Assembly (NCBI RefSeq): GCF_027596085.1
Contig: NC_072472.1
Coordinates: 6,882,745 to 6,946,744 of the forward strand
Origin: Anoplopoma fimbria
Lineage: Eukaryota; Chordata; Actinopteri; Perciformes; Anoplopomatidae
Reading direction: 5' to 3'
DNA: 64,000 nucleotides
Below the pieces are notes generated by a model, which had not been told where the DNA came from, made no database searches, and saw only the letters and a program-made list of their open reading frames with translations. Within the stretch, counting starts at the first letter, position 1. The number at the start of each line of letters is the position of its first letter. Shown in pieces: positions 1 through 11,695 of this stretch. A program made the position numbers and the translations under genes.

Positions 1-121
1 AACTTCACTTCAACGTCACTATAAGAAACACTTTCCACATGCAAGTATTCATATTGTTTTGATTATAGTCACTTCAAAGAACATAAAGGATGAATTTTAT
101 TTTCCCTTTTCTTCGCGGCAG
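1..121 (+). other. 3' end of an intron
   Basis: This is the tail of the intron before the exon that starts at 122. A pyrimidine-rich run (about 99-116) is followed by CGGCAG at 116-121, a normal acceptor. The rest of the intron is outside the window. Confidence 0.75.
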
Positions 122-297
122 GTTACCTGATGCAGGAATTTCACCGTTTCTGGATCGAGGAGGATCCCAGCGACATCATGGAGTTCAACCGGGTCCGCTC
201 CAAGTTCCACCGGAGGATCCTGAAACAGCTGAAGAACCCGGACATGGCCCTGTGCCCCCACTTCTCCGCCTCCGACCTCCACCTGGTCAACCTCTAA
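122..297 (+). CDS. Terminal coding exon of an unidentified gene (partial)
   Basis: This exon starts at a consensus acceptor. Its first two bases complete a split codon (phase 1 intron), and it then encodes 57 residues before TAA at 295-297. The peptide starts YLMQEFHRFWIEEDPSD and ends HFSASDLHLVNL. It is rich in charged and aromatic residues, with a basic helix-like middle (RVRSKFHRRILKQLK) and no transmembrane segment. Third codon positions are strongly G/C (runs of CTG, AAG, GAC, CTC), in sharp contrast to the AT-rich flanks, as expected of real coding sequence. The ATG-initiated frame at 90-311 is a different frame that runs through the intron and is not coding. I cannot name the family: the exon holds only the C-terminus and shows no motif I can tie to a known protein. 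The rest of the gene lies to the left. Confidence 0.8.
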
Positions 298-545
298 ACC
301 CTCACCCCTGACCTATGACCCTCCACCCCCCCCCCCCCCACTGCCCCACTGAACCCTAGATCCCAGAATCCCCTAGAAGTCCAATAGGCCAACTTAAAAA
401 AAAATCTGAAAACCCTTTACCCTCACATAGATGGTTCCTCCAACAGCTGGACACATCTGGGGAGACTCTGTTCCCTCTCTAATCAGCCCCCCTCGTCCGA
501 GCTAACGTCATGTTGCGTCACTGCCAAAAGCTCACTCAGCCGCTG

Positions 546-594
546 CACACACACACACACACACACACGCACACATAGATGTACACACACACAC
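546..594. repeat. Interrupted (CA)n microsatellite
   Basis: A CA run at 546-568 is followed by a short interruption and a second ACAC run up to about 594. It lies inside the presumed 3' UTR. Confidence 0.9.
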
Positions 595-1165
595 TGCCTC
601 TACGCCCTCACTGCAGCGTTACACCACCAGCATCAGAGATGACCATAGCGATTGTAGCTGTGCATGAGGAGGCTGCACCACACGACTCATCATTATTGCT
701 TTAATTAGTCATGACGATTGTATCACAGCCATTACACCTCAGTTATGGACCCTGTGCTTATTCTCATAACAGACCAAATTTACTTCCTCAGCCAAAAAAA
801 ATCAAAAAACCCTGTTTGAGATTGCAACGTCGTGCTCATCAGTTCAGCATTTTGGCAAATAGCTGGTCAGGCTTATAGACACAAAGTTAAATGTGTGGAA
901 GCCAATATTTTGTATTCAAATAAAGAGATATATAAATATATCGTAAGTTTAAATTAATGTCGCTGGCGCTGATTCAATCAAAAGCTATTTAACAATAAAG
1001 GGCCAGTTTATCTCTTAGCTTTTTCTGCATTATCTATCTATATATAGATTGTACTGTACTTTTTATGTCAATGTGACATAAACACCTAAGACTTCTCCTT
1101 GCCAAAATATTGAATGTGGAGAACTTACAATCACAGCAGCAGTTTGTTTATTGTGAGCTCAAATG

Positions 1166-1376
1166 TACATTTTGTAAACCTGTAAACCTGCTGATATGTT
1201 CATAAATATTCTAAAAACTTGTTCTGTTGAGTCACACACATAGACTGTGAGTTTGGATAAAAAAAAAAAGAGCTTCTTCTCTTCTCAAACTCGTGACTAT
1301 TTTTTATTTACATCCAGAAAAGTAGTCTAAAAATATTCCATGAACATTTTTTTTTTTTACAGGTTTACAAAATGTA
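1166..1376. repeat. Fold-back element with 21-bp perfect inverted ends
   Basis: Bases 1166-1186 (starting TACATTTTGTAAACCTGT) are the exact reverse complement of 1356-1376. The similarity continues inward in imperfect form: ATGTTCAT next to the left arm pairs with ATGAACAT next to the right arm, and AGACTGTGAGTTTGG near the centre pairs with CAAACTCGTGACTAT. The whole 211 bases could form one long hairpin. I see no coding potential and no target-site duplication. It could be a small non-autonomous DNA element or a local inverted duplication. Confidence 0.6.
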
Positions 1377-2235
1377 TTTGACTTTGCTTTGACCCCATGC
1401 AGAGTTTCTGTTTTGAATGTTTCTCACACGCTCACACTCACGATTGTTTGCCTCTATTTTTAATTCATTGAATGTGACACTGTGTCCACTGTTGTATCAG
1501 CCAAAGCAATAATTTACATTCATTTCACTGCACATTTATTTTAAAAGTTTATTGATTTGCACCAAGCGTGCCTAAGTATTTGTTTTATTTTTCTAACTCA
1601 GAGCTGGAATGCTAATCACTTCACAGCTGCTTTTTAAGATATTAGTGTAATTGATGTAAACAAATGTCCCCCGACAGTCGCTGCACTGCATTATACAATG
1701 TCCGAATATGGGGGAACATCTGCTGAATTGCTTTATGGAAGTGTAAACTTGTTTGTTCTTTTCTGTAAAGTCAAAGACATGTAGGACTGACAGCAAGCAA
1801 TTAACAAGAGCTTTCACAAGCATCTGCAACAACCCCGAGAAATAAGACATTAAAGGTAGAGCTGCTCCATAGAGAATGAATTAGGTGAGTCATCATAATA
1901 CATTAGAGAGCTGACAGTGAAAATGTAAAAAGTCTAAAGATGGAGGCGTTGACCGGCCAGTCAATGCAGAAAAGAAAGACGTTTAAGTAACGTGGTATTC
2001 TTAGATCTCACTTTCAGCTCCCTACTGTGGACTGCAAGCATATTTCTAATTGATAAAAAAATGAAATTCACCCAGAAAGTTCCAATAAGATTAGAATTCT
2101 CCTTATCAACATCAGTCACAGCACAGAAAAGATTACACCAAGTATATGAAGTATACTTGAAACTAGAGATTGAGACCATAAACCCATGTTTACAATGTTT
2201 ACTGAGGTAATAAATCGAGTGAGAAGTAGAGTCAT

Positions 2236-2352
2236 TTTCTCATAGACTTCTAAACAATAAGAATACTTCTTGCAACCAGAGGAGTCGCCCCCTGATGCAA
2301 TTAGAGAAAAAGCAAGTTTAAGTCACTTCCACATTGGCTTCACTTTTTTAAA
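2236..2352. mobile_element. Dispersed repeat, family J
   Basis: The stretch around GCAACCAGAGGAGTCGCCCC, followed by a block ending in CACATTGGCTTCA, matches a short interspersed repeat that I recall as frequent in percomorph genomes. Only this copy was seen in the window. The class is not known to me. Confidence 0.45.
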
Positions 2353-3136
2353 GTAGAAGTATTTCAAAATCAAAGAAGAAAGCAGTAAAAAAAATAAAAT
2401 TGGGAGATTTACTTGCTACTTCTTTTGGATGTCCTGACCCCCAGTTTGGAACCACTGCAGCACATGAATAACCCCAAACATTCACCATCCAATTGATTAT
2501 CTATGGAGCACTAGTTTGATCGTTATCTCAGCTCTGAGTAATATTCTTACTTTCACTGATGATTAATCATCTGACACTGATACTTCCTCACAGCCGCGTT
2601 TTCTTCACTTGAACATGTGACCGCTGTATTTAACATTCATGAGCATTCACATCATGTGTGATGCTGACAGCTCTGACAAATGTACTATATCATTTTACAG
2701 CCATGCTTGCACTGTTGATTGTGTTTAATAGTACTGAGTGTCTTCGTCCCATTGAAGTGAACGTCAATGCTTCTTTTTTTGTCAGTATTATGCAACTGTT
2801 TACTTCAGTGAATGTCAGTGCTGGTTTCATCTCCTGCTTGCATCTTGTTTTGCTTTGCTATGGTCAGCTTTGCACTAATTGTAAAAACAAAAATGCAGTT
2901 TCCTTTATGATTATAAACCAGTAATTTGTGGTATTAGGAGTATACGATACTGTAGATGAAGTTAGGTACATGCTGCTGTATATTCTGCTTTAAAATTGCC
3001 TTTAAGACCACAATCTGCATGATGGTATTTTCATTGCCACTGATACGGCATTCTGTATTCTTAAGTAAAGCCTAAAGTAAGAATAGATATTGTATTTGTG
3101 TGCTTCATTTGTCCGTGCTGTACTTTTTGAGACCAC

Positions 3137-3142
3137 AATAAA
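3137..3142 (+). terminator. Poly(A) signal AATAAA
   Basis: This AATAAA is preceded by a T-rich stretch and followed by AT-rich sequence with TGTCATTT. It is the best candidate for the end of the left-edge transcript. Confidence 0.45.
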
Positions 3143-5214
3143 GACTAACTGTCATTTAAAATTGCAGTTGACTATTTATTTTTGCACCTGAAGTACTCAG
3201 ATCCTTTACTTTGGTAGAAATAGTCCACGTCGTTCTACAGCTAATCTTGCGTTCTGTAGCACCAAACTGCAGAACATTTTGGGTGGCCAGTTATGGCTGC
3301 ACACTCATTGACCTCTTGTGGATCACCTTTTATTGCCTGTTTTATACTGCCGCTTCCTGCCTGTTGACTCCTCACACATAACTCTTAGGTAGGGCCAGTG
3401 ATCACACAGCTGAGTGCATCACCGCCTCTCAGCCGCAACTCTACAACCAAAGAAACAGTCGGGGAAAACAGTTGGCTCACTTTCAGTATTAGGGACGGTG
3501 TCTTTGGCTAACAGCTAACAGCTAACGGAGCTACCAGTACACACACTGCTGAGTACATCGCCTCCACGCAGCAGCTGCTACCCATGCAGACACCTCAGTG
3601 AGTTTAATTTTGTTTTTGCAAGATTGTATGACACGTCTTATACAATGACTTTGAACTGACATTGCTGCTTGTTTTTGAGTTTGAATAAAATGTGTTTAAT
3701 GACGCCTTACAGCCCATTACAGTCTAGATGGGGTGAGTCTGTTAGGGGTTGTGTTTATTGAATCACACAATACAGCAGTGGCATACACAGTTGGCGGAGA
3801 TCTGCACTTTACTGAGGGCACCTTTCTAGTTATTTTGGTTTCTGGCCTGCAACTTTACAAGTGAATGTGGAGTAAATCATTATACTGACAACTGAATGAT
3901 TGCCATGTTCTTTACCTCCTATTGCAGTTCCCCACACACAAAATAATACTTTCCTAATTTATTTACCACCTGTTTTGGTTTCTATTGTGTTTCTATAATG
4001 ACATTTATGACTTTATGCATGGACAGCAGAGGGCAGTAAGCTCACACATCATATGAGACGGACTGACAGAGTTAATATGAACTGAGAGTGGATGTGCATG
4101 ATGTTAACTGAATATTAAGTTTGAATTGGTGATACTTGACAGGAGAAATGTTTCCAAAGGAGGGCGGCGCTGGATAAGGTATTGAAGTTGTAGGTGTAGG
4201 TGATACTAGCACAAGGGGATTGGGTTAAATGTCATGTTTTAAGTGATCCCTGTTCAGGCCCTTGACGCACTGCGGCAGCAAAATGATAAAGTAGATAAGA
4301 ACAAAGTACAAGAACAGACAGAGACTAACCATTGCTCCTTTTTAAGGTTGTTAAAATCGTCTTATTTCTTTCTGTCGGGCAGAAACATTTAGCTGGCAGT
4401 AAAGCAGTTAGAACCTTAATGCTGCAATTTGCAATATTGGATTCCAGTATAACACCAAAACAAAAAGACAAAGAAGTCACCAAAAACTAAACAAATCTAT
4501 TTTATTGATAAAGGGCCTTGAGAAAAGCCTTGAGAAAGCCTCCAGCCTCCATGAACATATCAGCTGACTGATGACATGTGGAACACAAACACTGCTGAAC
4601 ATGTTTGTTGTTCTGTGTTTGCAGAGAAGATTAATGTAGAGGTTATGGTGCACAATGTGTGTTACATTATCTCCTGAAAGAAAACAAAACAGGGTGCCAC
4701 GAGGATTGTTGAGACTGTTTGTATGTGATGGAATTAAGATGATGTTGTTTTAATTAAAACTGTCATTTTGGTGCATTGTTGCATCAGCGGATCAGATGCT
4801 AGTGCTGTAACCGGAGGAACATTTAATTAGGAAGGGCAATTCTGGCTTTATCAGTGGTTGATATAATATTTAATAATACTTTATGGTTTAGTTATAAGCA
4901 AAAAATAAAAACAGCTTATGGGTTGCTAGCCTGTAGAAAATCCCTGTGTAATTGAGTGTTTTACTAACAATAGATTGATGGTTTATCACACAAATGACCC
5001 TTTAATGAATGACTTTCTGACAGTCGTAGGGACTCATACTGGATTTGTTAGCAAACAGTTGTAAAGGTGTTTGCTTGACGAATTATCTGGTGACTTTCAG
5101 CCAATTGCCTCCTTAACTTACGTGAATGGTTGGTATAGATAATAAACACAGAACTCTAGTTAGAGCAATTAATGCTATATTTCACAATTAATATAACAAA
5201 GTGAAGATATGAAT

Positions 5215-5270
5215 CTGGGTAGTTTAAGTACAGTACTTGAGTAAATGTACTTGTTAAATTTCACTTTTAC
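5215..5270 (+). mobile_element. Repeat family R1, short fragment
   Basis: The block has the ACTTGAGTAAATGTACTT core of family R1. The longer copies lie at 6290-6625, 23965-24405 and 56100-56285. Confidence 0.45.
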
Positions 5271-6289
5271 TATTCTCCGAGTATAACATCTCAAGCATGC
5301 CAGAAGAGGATAGGTCAGAAGAGCATTGTGGGCTTGGTAGGTAGCCGCTCTGGAGGATCATGTGTGCCGCCAACGACGTTTGGTCTGAAACCGGAAGACA
5401 GCTGCACTTATAAACGTTTGCAACCAGCCTTACATTTATCCACATTTTTAAAATTCAATCCCGCATGCTTGCCCACATTATTTCTCAGATGGTTTTGAGT
5501 CATAATTATCAGTTTAACATGAAATGAAATGAAATGAATTTGATCAAAGTGACGGTGCATCTTATCAACGTCCCACAGAGCAGTTTAAGGCGCGACCTGT
5601 TGCTCTCATACACCGAGAATTTTTAATTGAAAAAGATGATTAGATATCAAATTTGATATATTTCCCTAAGCGCCAGCTCCAGTGTTGATTAGGAAGTGAC
5701 TATGCATCAACATTGGAACTGCATCCTCAGGACAAACTTGGTGCGGCTCCAAGAAAAGCAGAATCAGCAGTACGTCATTGATTCCAACACTTTTCTGCTG
5801 TGGAGTATAATGAACACTCTCAGCCTTGTCAATAAAGCTTTAGACTCTTTAAAACTCACAAATGTGCTTGTCGGAGGGATGCTTTGCCAAATTCTGGAAG
5901 TGTGAGCAGTTTGTTTCCAAACATCAGAGAGCTAGTGAAGGCTTCAGTGTGTAATGATAATGCAAGTGTAGATACGTGCACACATCACATCAAAGCGGAG
6001 GATTAGTGCGGATCAGCTGCAGACAAACTCTGTGGTAATGAGAGCTAAAGTCAAAAACTGCAGGGCAACTGTTCGAACTCGAAAACATTAACGTCAGTGT
6101 TAGCAATCCTCACTTGAGTCAGCACTTCTTAAGCTTTCTGCCTGCAGAGACGACATTTCACTGATTCAGACGACAACAACGTGTTTGCAGGGGGAAACAT
6201 CGAGTAACATTTTAAAGCGAATACTTTATTTATAAAGCCCCTTCTCCAAACATGGAGTTACAGAGTGGTCTGACATCGAGCTGATGTCA

Positions 6290-6625
6290 CTTAATACTTT
6301 TCTAAAGTACTGTACTTATTGAGTTTTGAAGTAACTTGTTTATTTGAGTATTTATATACAAGTTACTTTGCAGATTCAGATTATTAAACCAAAATATATT
6401 CAAACTTGTAAATTTACCCACCAAGTTACCTAGAAGTATATAAAGTTGAAAGCAGCTCCAACTTTTCCAGCTGCAACATTAAAGTGATGTACACATGAAT
6501 GCATCACTCATTATAATCAAGTTTCGCAAACATATTTAAGGAAGTTTTGAATGCAGTCAATTGTATCATATTATTTCTACACTGTGGTATTGCTACTTTT
6601 ACTCAAGTACAAAAACAAGGTGTTG
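6290..6625 (-). mobile_element. Repeat family R1, reverse copy
   Basis: Read on the minus strand this resembles the plus-strand copy at 23965-24405. Shared landmarks are GTACTTGAGTAAAAGTAGCA next to ATACCACAGTG at one end and AAGTACAGTACTTTAGAAAAG at the other (given here with minor differences between copies). The copy is diverged. R1 is a common fish repeat of unknown class, built largely of variants of AAGTAAAAGTACT. Confidence 0.5.
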
Positions 6626-8164
6626 CTTGGAACTAAGTCACATTAATTGTGGTAGGTTGTTTATTTACGAGATTTTGGATAGCGAGGATGCTAGTCTCTA
6701 GTGTGTTAGCAAGCCAACAGCAGGTCCTTTAATAAAATCATGCAGAGTGAAAATACTTAAAAAATGTACTATGTATAAACAAATTGAAATGAAATGGACC
6801 AAACATACACGTATTAATAAAAAAAGATAATAACTCCAACCGCAACTAATATATGATAACATTCCCATGAGCCATTTCACAACAGCTCTCTCATTGTCTG
6901 ACTATACGTGACAGGAAAGTAGCCGTCTCTGTAGTAACTTTTCATATGTCAGAACTGGTGCTCAGCACTTTAAAGTAATAGTTATCCAAGAAACAATATA
7001 AATTGCATATAGTACTCACCTCCATAGGCGCTCTTTAGTAGCAGAAAATAATTTCTATCGAATGGAGGGCAGAGAGCCTGAAAGCATACCAATGCAAACA
7101 GACTTCGGCGGAGGCTGAACAAAATAGCAAATACTAATGTAAAACGTCCAAAAGTCTTTCTGAAAATTCCTCTGCAGTATTGGCAGGCATTCACATAACG
7201 ATATCCCGCCAAATGGAATTATTTTTTAATAATAGTTTAGTGTAAATAGTTGTGTTTTCGATTTCCCAAAGCCCAGGACTTGATACAAGACACTTGGATA
7301 ATAAACAGGAAATTTCAGGGGTTCTTCTTTTTTTGGTTGTCCACTCTCCGTAATGTCATTTGATAGAGAGGTAGGGAGTTGCGTACTAAATAAATTGAAC
7401 AATAACCTTTCCTTTAATACTCCAAAGAAACCAAAATGCTGACTACAATGTTTTTCATATCTCACAGAAGTTTCAGGGCTCAACAAGCTGATCTTTGGAC
7501 AGAATCCAGGGGCTGGCTGTAAGACTTGGGATCGTTCTACACACTTTGAAGTTAATGAGCTAAAACATGAAAAGCACTAGTACTGTATGTCCTTTAAAGG
7601 CTGACACAGTCAAGATGATACCTGCAATAATTTCAAATGTTTCAGTGTGGTTAAAACATGAGCTTTTGAATAATTTAAACGGCTGTCAAACGTGACAGCC
7701 AAGGAGGATTCAGCGGGTGATGATGGCATTTCAGTTCAGAGAGCTCAGCCAGCTTGTCTCTTCTCCACAGCGTTTCCACATATCTCCTGTGACTTTTCAC
7801 TCAGGAGGCAATCCATCAGATGAAAAGCACACTGGCTAAACTCTGACCTACCTGTCCTGTGTGTTGCTCTGTCAGCTCCTCTGTTTGTCACGGCTGGAGT
7901 TGTTGGTCAGGTGTGGTCAGACTGTTATATACATCAGATCAAAGTGTTTGGGTCCCCAAATCCTTGGGTTGATGTTCCACAGGCTAGTTCACCATTGGAG
8001 GAAGCAAGGAAGAAAGCTTAACCTTCACCAAAATCTTTTGCACTGAATCAACACCGCCATGAGAGCAATGAGAATGAACGAAAACAGTAAAGTTGTCGAC
8101 CAGAAAACCTAAACAATGAGCTGAGAGAGGTTAACTGCAGAGTTGCTGAAGCATCTTATAGCTC

Positions 8165-9005
8165 ATTGTTTTTGTTTTGCAGCCTACAATTGTTATGATG
8201 GACATGATCTCAAGGCGAGGCCAGTGGGAGGACAGTGTCCGGTTAGGGGACCTTAGAAATGTGTCTCTCTTTGCAGACGATGTGGTTCTGTTGAACCAGA
8301 CCGTGATCATTAGTTAGCAGCGGAGTGTGAGGCGGTTGGGGTAAGAGTCAATACCTCCAAGTCTGAGGCCATGGTTTCCGGAAACCTTAGATTGCACCTT
8401 TCTGGTTGGGATTGAGTCACCGCCCCAAGCGAGGGAGTTCAAGTATCTCTGGGTCTCGTTGATTAGTGAGGTTAAAATGGAGCAGGAAATGGACAGGCCG
8501 TTGCTTAATGGACAGCATTGTGGTGAAGATGGAGCTGAGCTGGAAGGCAAAGCTCTCTATTACCAGTCCATTTACCTTCAGACCCTGAGCTATCATCATG
8601 AGCTTTGGGTAAAGTCAAAAAAGATTGGATCGTGGATACAAGAGGCGCAATTGAGCTTTTGTGGCTAGGTTCAGTCTTAAAGATAGGGGGAGGAACTGAA
8701 ACATTAGAAGGGAGCACAGAGTAGAGATTCTGGTCCTTCTGGTAGAAAAAGAGGCCAGATGATGTGGTTCAGGCATCTGATCGGGATGGCATTGGATGCC
8801 TCCCTTTAGAGGTTTTCCGGGCACGTTAAACTGGTAAGAGGCCCCGGGGTAGAACCAAAACATGCTAGAGAGATTATATATCTTGTCTGGTTTGGGAATG
8901 CATCAGGAACCCCTAGGAAGAGCTGGAAAAGGTTACTTTGGAGACAGCCGGCTGCCTCCGCGACCTTGCCAAGGATAAGTGTAAATGATAACAGATGGAT
9001 AGAAC
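8165..9005 (+). pseudogene. Dead RTE/Rex-type LINE: end of reverse transcriptase and 3' tail
   Basis: Conceptual reading gives the catalytic FADD motif of non-LTR reverse transcriptases at 8270-8281 (TTT GCA GAC GAT), then VVLL, a TSKSEAM-like block near 8355-8375, an EFKYL-like block near 8435, a SYHHELWV-like block (8587-8610) and the RPRTR-like C-terminal region. That order is the one I know from a very abundant fish LINE usually placed in the RTE clade (Rex3-like); the exact family is uncertain. The frame is broken: an in-frame TAG at 8315-8317 follows the FADD motif, and further stops and frameshifts force constant frame changes. The 3' end (GGATAAGTG...GATGGATAG) resembles the GGATAAGCGG...ATGGATGG tail of active copies. 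The 5' part, including the endonuclease, is missing, as usual for truncated LINE insertions. No functional product is expected. Confidence 0.85.
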
Positions 9006-9019
9006 TGTTGTTGTAAATC

Positions 9020-9340
9020 AGCGTCACATCCAGCAGGAGCAAGCAGCTGTTTTCAGCAAACAACCTAAGATAAACCCACTGTGCATCACCTGTCCAGCAA
9101 CAAACAGCAGACAGAGAAAGTCAGAGACTAACTGTTGATCATAGAGAGTGGATATTGGACTCTGTGGTTGACAGACACACAACCATGGCGATCCAAATGA
9201 AAGAAATGTTGCTCTGTGTCTACTAGGTTGGTAAAAAAGCAACTGTTTGCTAACAGATCCTACAAAGCAGCTTGTTTTGTTTCCCCCAAATGGCCAAATA
9301 TTTATAATAATGCAGGTTAAAAATGTATTATGAGGGGAGG
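9020..9340 (+). mobile_element. Repeat family B, copy 1
   Basis: This copy shares ordered blocks with 57190-57480: GTGGATATTGGACT, GTTGCTCTGTGTCTACTAGG, a CAACTGTTTGCTAACAG-like block, then a CCCAAATGGCC block. The two copies are diverged and differ in small gaps. It lies directly after the LINE remnant. The class is unknown; I recall the family as common in fish genomes. Confidence 0.55.
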
Positions 9341-9759
9341 GAGAGAGACTGATGACATCTTATCACTATCTTTGTAGTTTGACTCGTTTTATTCACCACT
9401 ATCCACAAGAAGCTTGAGACAAAAGCTGCATTGCACCCTTAAAAATACATCAACAAAGTCACAGACAGATAGACAAATAGCCTATGTTGAATTTAACCAT
9501 AGGGAAATTGTCGGCACTGCAGTTAAACAGTGCTTTAAAACGTCCATGTGAAGGTGCTAGTGGGCAGCATAATTTAATTCCTCCACCAACAGACGACTGC
9601 AGCAGCCCACTGTACATGCAGCACATCCACATAATGCAGAGTGTCAGAAATAAGGGTCTGCTTTCCAACAGTTTTACACATAGTTTGTCTTGACACTGTC
9701 ATGTTCTATCAATATTCAACCCGACACATATGCACTCATAAAAATGGTAATCTGCTTGT
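9341..9759. other. Intergenic, nothing recognised
   Basis: The stretch is AT-rich. Two overlapping open frames of 69 codons on opposite strands (9459-9693) lack any coding signature. No repeat was recognised. Confidence 0.5.
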
Positions 9760-10200
9760 TTTTAACCGCCTCTTCAGAATGCCTTGTTTCCCATGAAGTG
9801 TCTTGCTTTCCCAAGAAAATCGATTCTCTTGTTTTCCAAGAAGACCAATTTAATGCCAAGAAGCAGGGAAATGCCGCCACGGATTTCATATTTGCAGCTC
9901 TAATTATGTTAAATTTATCAACGCTGCCTTATTGATTAAGCACAGGCGGCAGCAGCCATTCCAAGCGCTCCAGGGCTCTCATGCAGATATAATGTTATAC
10001 AGCAGCACGATGCAGCAAATTCATGAATCAAGCTGTGTGTGTATGAAAGAGTCACCAGCACAGCGGGCTGATTTATCAATATACGAGTCCAAATTGGTTG
10101 ATCCTTAAGTAAGGGGTGGTGCCCTGATTTTACAAATGCAGCAGAAACATGAGGGCTGATAATTCTCTGAGGCATGTTTTCAGATTTGTTCACAGATTTT
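9760..10200. promoter_or_regulatory. Candidate conserved noncoding element
   Basis: The block has few low-complexity runs and carries homeodomain-type cores (CTAATTATG near 9900, TTGATTAAGC near 9933) next to a GC-richer stretch (CAGGCGGCAGCAGCC). This texture is typical of vertebrate noncoding enhancers. It is inferred from composition and motifs only; conservation was not tested. Confidence 0.25.
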
Positions 10201-10469
10201 AAGTCTGAACAATAAACTCAATTTATCGAATTACAGACATAGTGACATCTGCTAATTCAATCATCATTTTTTAAAGTTATTTCTAATTAATAGATGGTCT
10301 GAACACTATGCATTTAGGATAGCTCCAACAATCAGTGACGTCATCTACACAAAACTTCTGTTGACTTGTGCTGAAACAATTAATTGTGAATCATGCAAAG
10401 CTACCATCCTGAAATCCTGAAATTAAATTATAGAGCCAGAAATGGAGCATAACAGGTGCCCTTTAATCA

Positions 10470-10560
10470 ATTGTAAACATTTTATGCTGCCGTCTCGGCC
10501 AGGACTCCCTCCAAAAAGAGATTTTATTCTTAACGGGACTAATTTGGAAAGAATAAGTAA
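10470..10560 (+). mobile_element. LINE 3'-tail-like fragment
   Basis: The stretch TCGGCCAGGACTCCCTCC followed by AAAAAGAGATTTTATTCTTAA and GGGACTAAT matches a tail that I know from fish LINEs (TTGGCCAGGACTCCCT, then AAAAAGAGATTTTTAATC, then a GGGAC block). The 5' part is absent. Confidence 0.55.
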
Positions 10561-10889
10561 TCGATGGAGGAAAAATGAAAAAGATTACAAAACAACTGAG
10601 CTATTTACTGACACAATAACTAGGATTTGAAGCATGAATTAAATGTTTTTGGGGATTAACTGCCATTTGGAGCATGCAAAGGAGTTGAGATGTCCCATGA
10701 AACATCTGTGACAAATACATTAACAGTTTAGAGAACATTCAGAGTGTTTCATACAAAAAAGAACTCAAAGCAATTGAGAAATACTGCAAGCCTCATTCCC
10801 ACTTCCCCAGATCCCTGCATTTGTTTGACTCTTTGCATTTTTTCGCTACACTCTCCCTGTCCAGCAGATACCCTCAGACTTTTCTACCT

Positions 10890-11215
10890 GTCCAAGTCAC
10901 CTGACTCACACACACACCGGCTCACCTGTTCCTCATTCCCTAATTACCCCGTCAGCTCATTTTCACTAGTTGGTTGCCTTATCGTGTTGCTATGTGCCAT
11001 CTGAACCCTGAATTCTGGACCCTAAACCCTGAACCCTGAACCCTTAATCCTTGGACCTGGGACCTGGACATGGACCTATCCAGGTATCTGTACCTCTTAC
11101 TCAACCCATTCCTGTTCACCTGTTACTTATGTCCCCAGTTTCTATTCATGCCAGGAAGCTTCTATCTTGACTTTTGTCAATAAATCACATTTCAACTTCC
11201 ACATCATCTAGTCAT
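10890..11215 (+). mobile_element. Possible dispersed repeat with CCCTGAA tandem
   Basis: The blocks CACCTGTTCCTCATTCCC and CCCCAGTTTCT, and the end TTTTGTCAATAAATCACATT, resemble a fish repeat that ends in an AATAAA-containing tail. In its middle, 11004-11043 holds imperfect copies of a CCCTGAA/CCCTAAA unit. The class is uncertain. Confidence 0.3.
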
Positions 11216-11649
11216 TTATGCACATCATAAAAGCAATCTCTTATTCTTTTAACCAAATTGCAAACGTTTTGGAACATTCGTGAAAAGAATGGATACAATT
11301 ATCAATTGCTTTTCTCATGTTGATCAAATGTATTATACTGGTTTAAGAGATTATAATGTTTTATTCTAAGATATTTAAAACATCTCTTGTAATTCTTGAA
11401 GCTCTAACATGCCTGACTCAAAAATTCACATGTGTAGCAAACTGAAAACAGATTTCACCAGTGGCACTAATTTACCCTAAATCATTTGGTCTATAAAAGT
11501 CACATGAATTTCAGACATCACAATTCAACAATAAAGTCCTGCAGTCTCTGTGATTTATAGAGACCCTGGAGAATAATCCAACAGGATGCTTCCTAATAAC
11601 AAAAGTAATGTTGTATTATTCACTGTGGAGCTGGTATGAAGAGTCAGTA

Positions 11650-11695
11650 CTCTCTCTGTCTGTCTGTCTGTCTGTCTGTCTCTGTGTGTGTGTGT
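11650..11695. repeat. (TCTG)n then (TG)n microsatellite
   Basis: About seven TCTG units are followed directly by a TG run. Confidence 0.9.

Larger units (their letters stand above)
298..3160 (+). other. Probable 3' UTR of the left-edge gene
   Basis: There is no coding frame after the stop at 297. The first clean poly(A) signal in a good context is AATAAA at 3137-3142; earlier AATAAA copies at 919-924 and 994-999 could give shorter forms. The interval contains a C-run (about 328-340), a CA microsatellite, a fold-back repeat and one dispersed fish repeat. The extent of the UTR is inferred from the signals alone. Confidence 0.45.
3161..8164. other. Intergenic, repeat fragments, no gene seen
   Basis: No frame here has splice sites or composition that suggest coding. 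The stretch holds a (TAACAGC)-type mini-repeat near 3510-3530, a short GAAAT repeat at 5517-5537, fragments of family R1 (3185-3230, 5215-5270, 6290-6625), and a minus-strand open frame at 7020-7212 with a donor-like site (see findings). The rest is AT-rich unique-looking sequence. Confidence 0.6.

Noticed and set aside
11004..11043. Telomere-like CCCTAA/CCCTGAA units
   Set aside because: The unit is mostly seven bases with G, not the vertebrate CCCTAA hexamer, and it is only about five units long inside a probable repeat. The two-unit AGGGTT at 46036 is too short to count.
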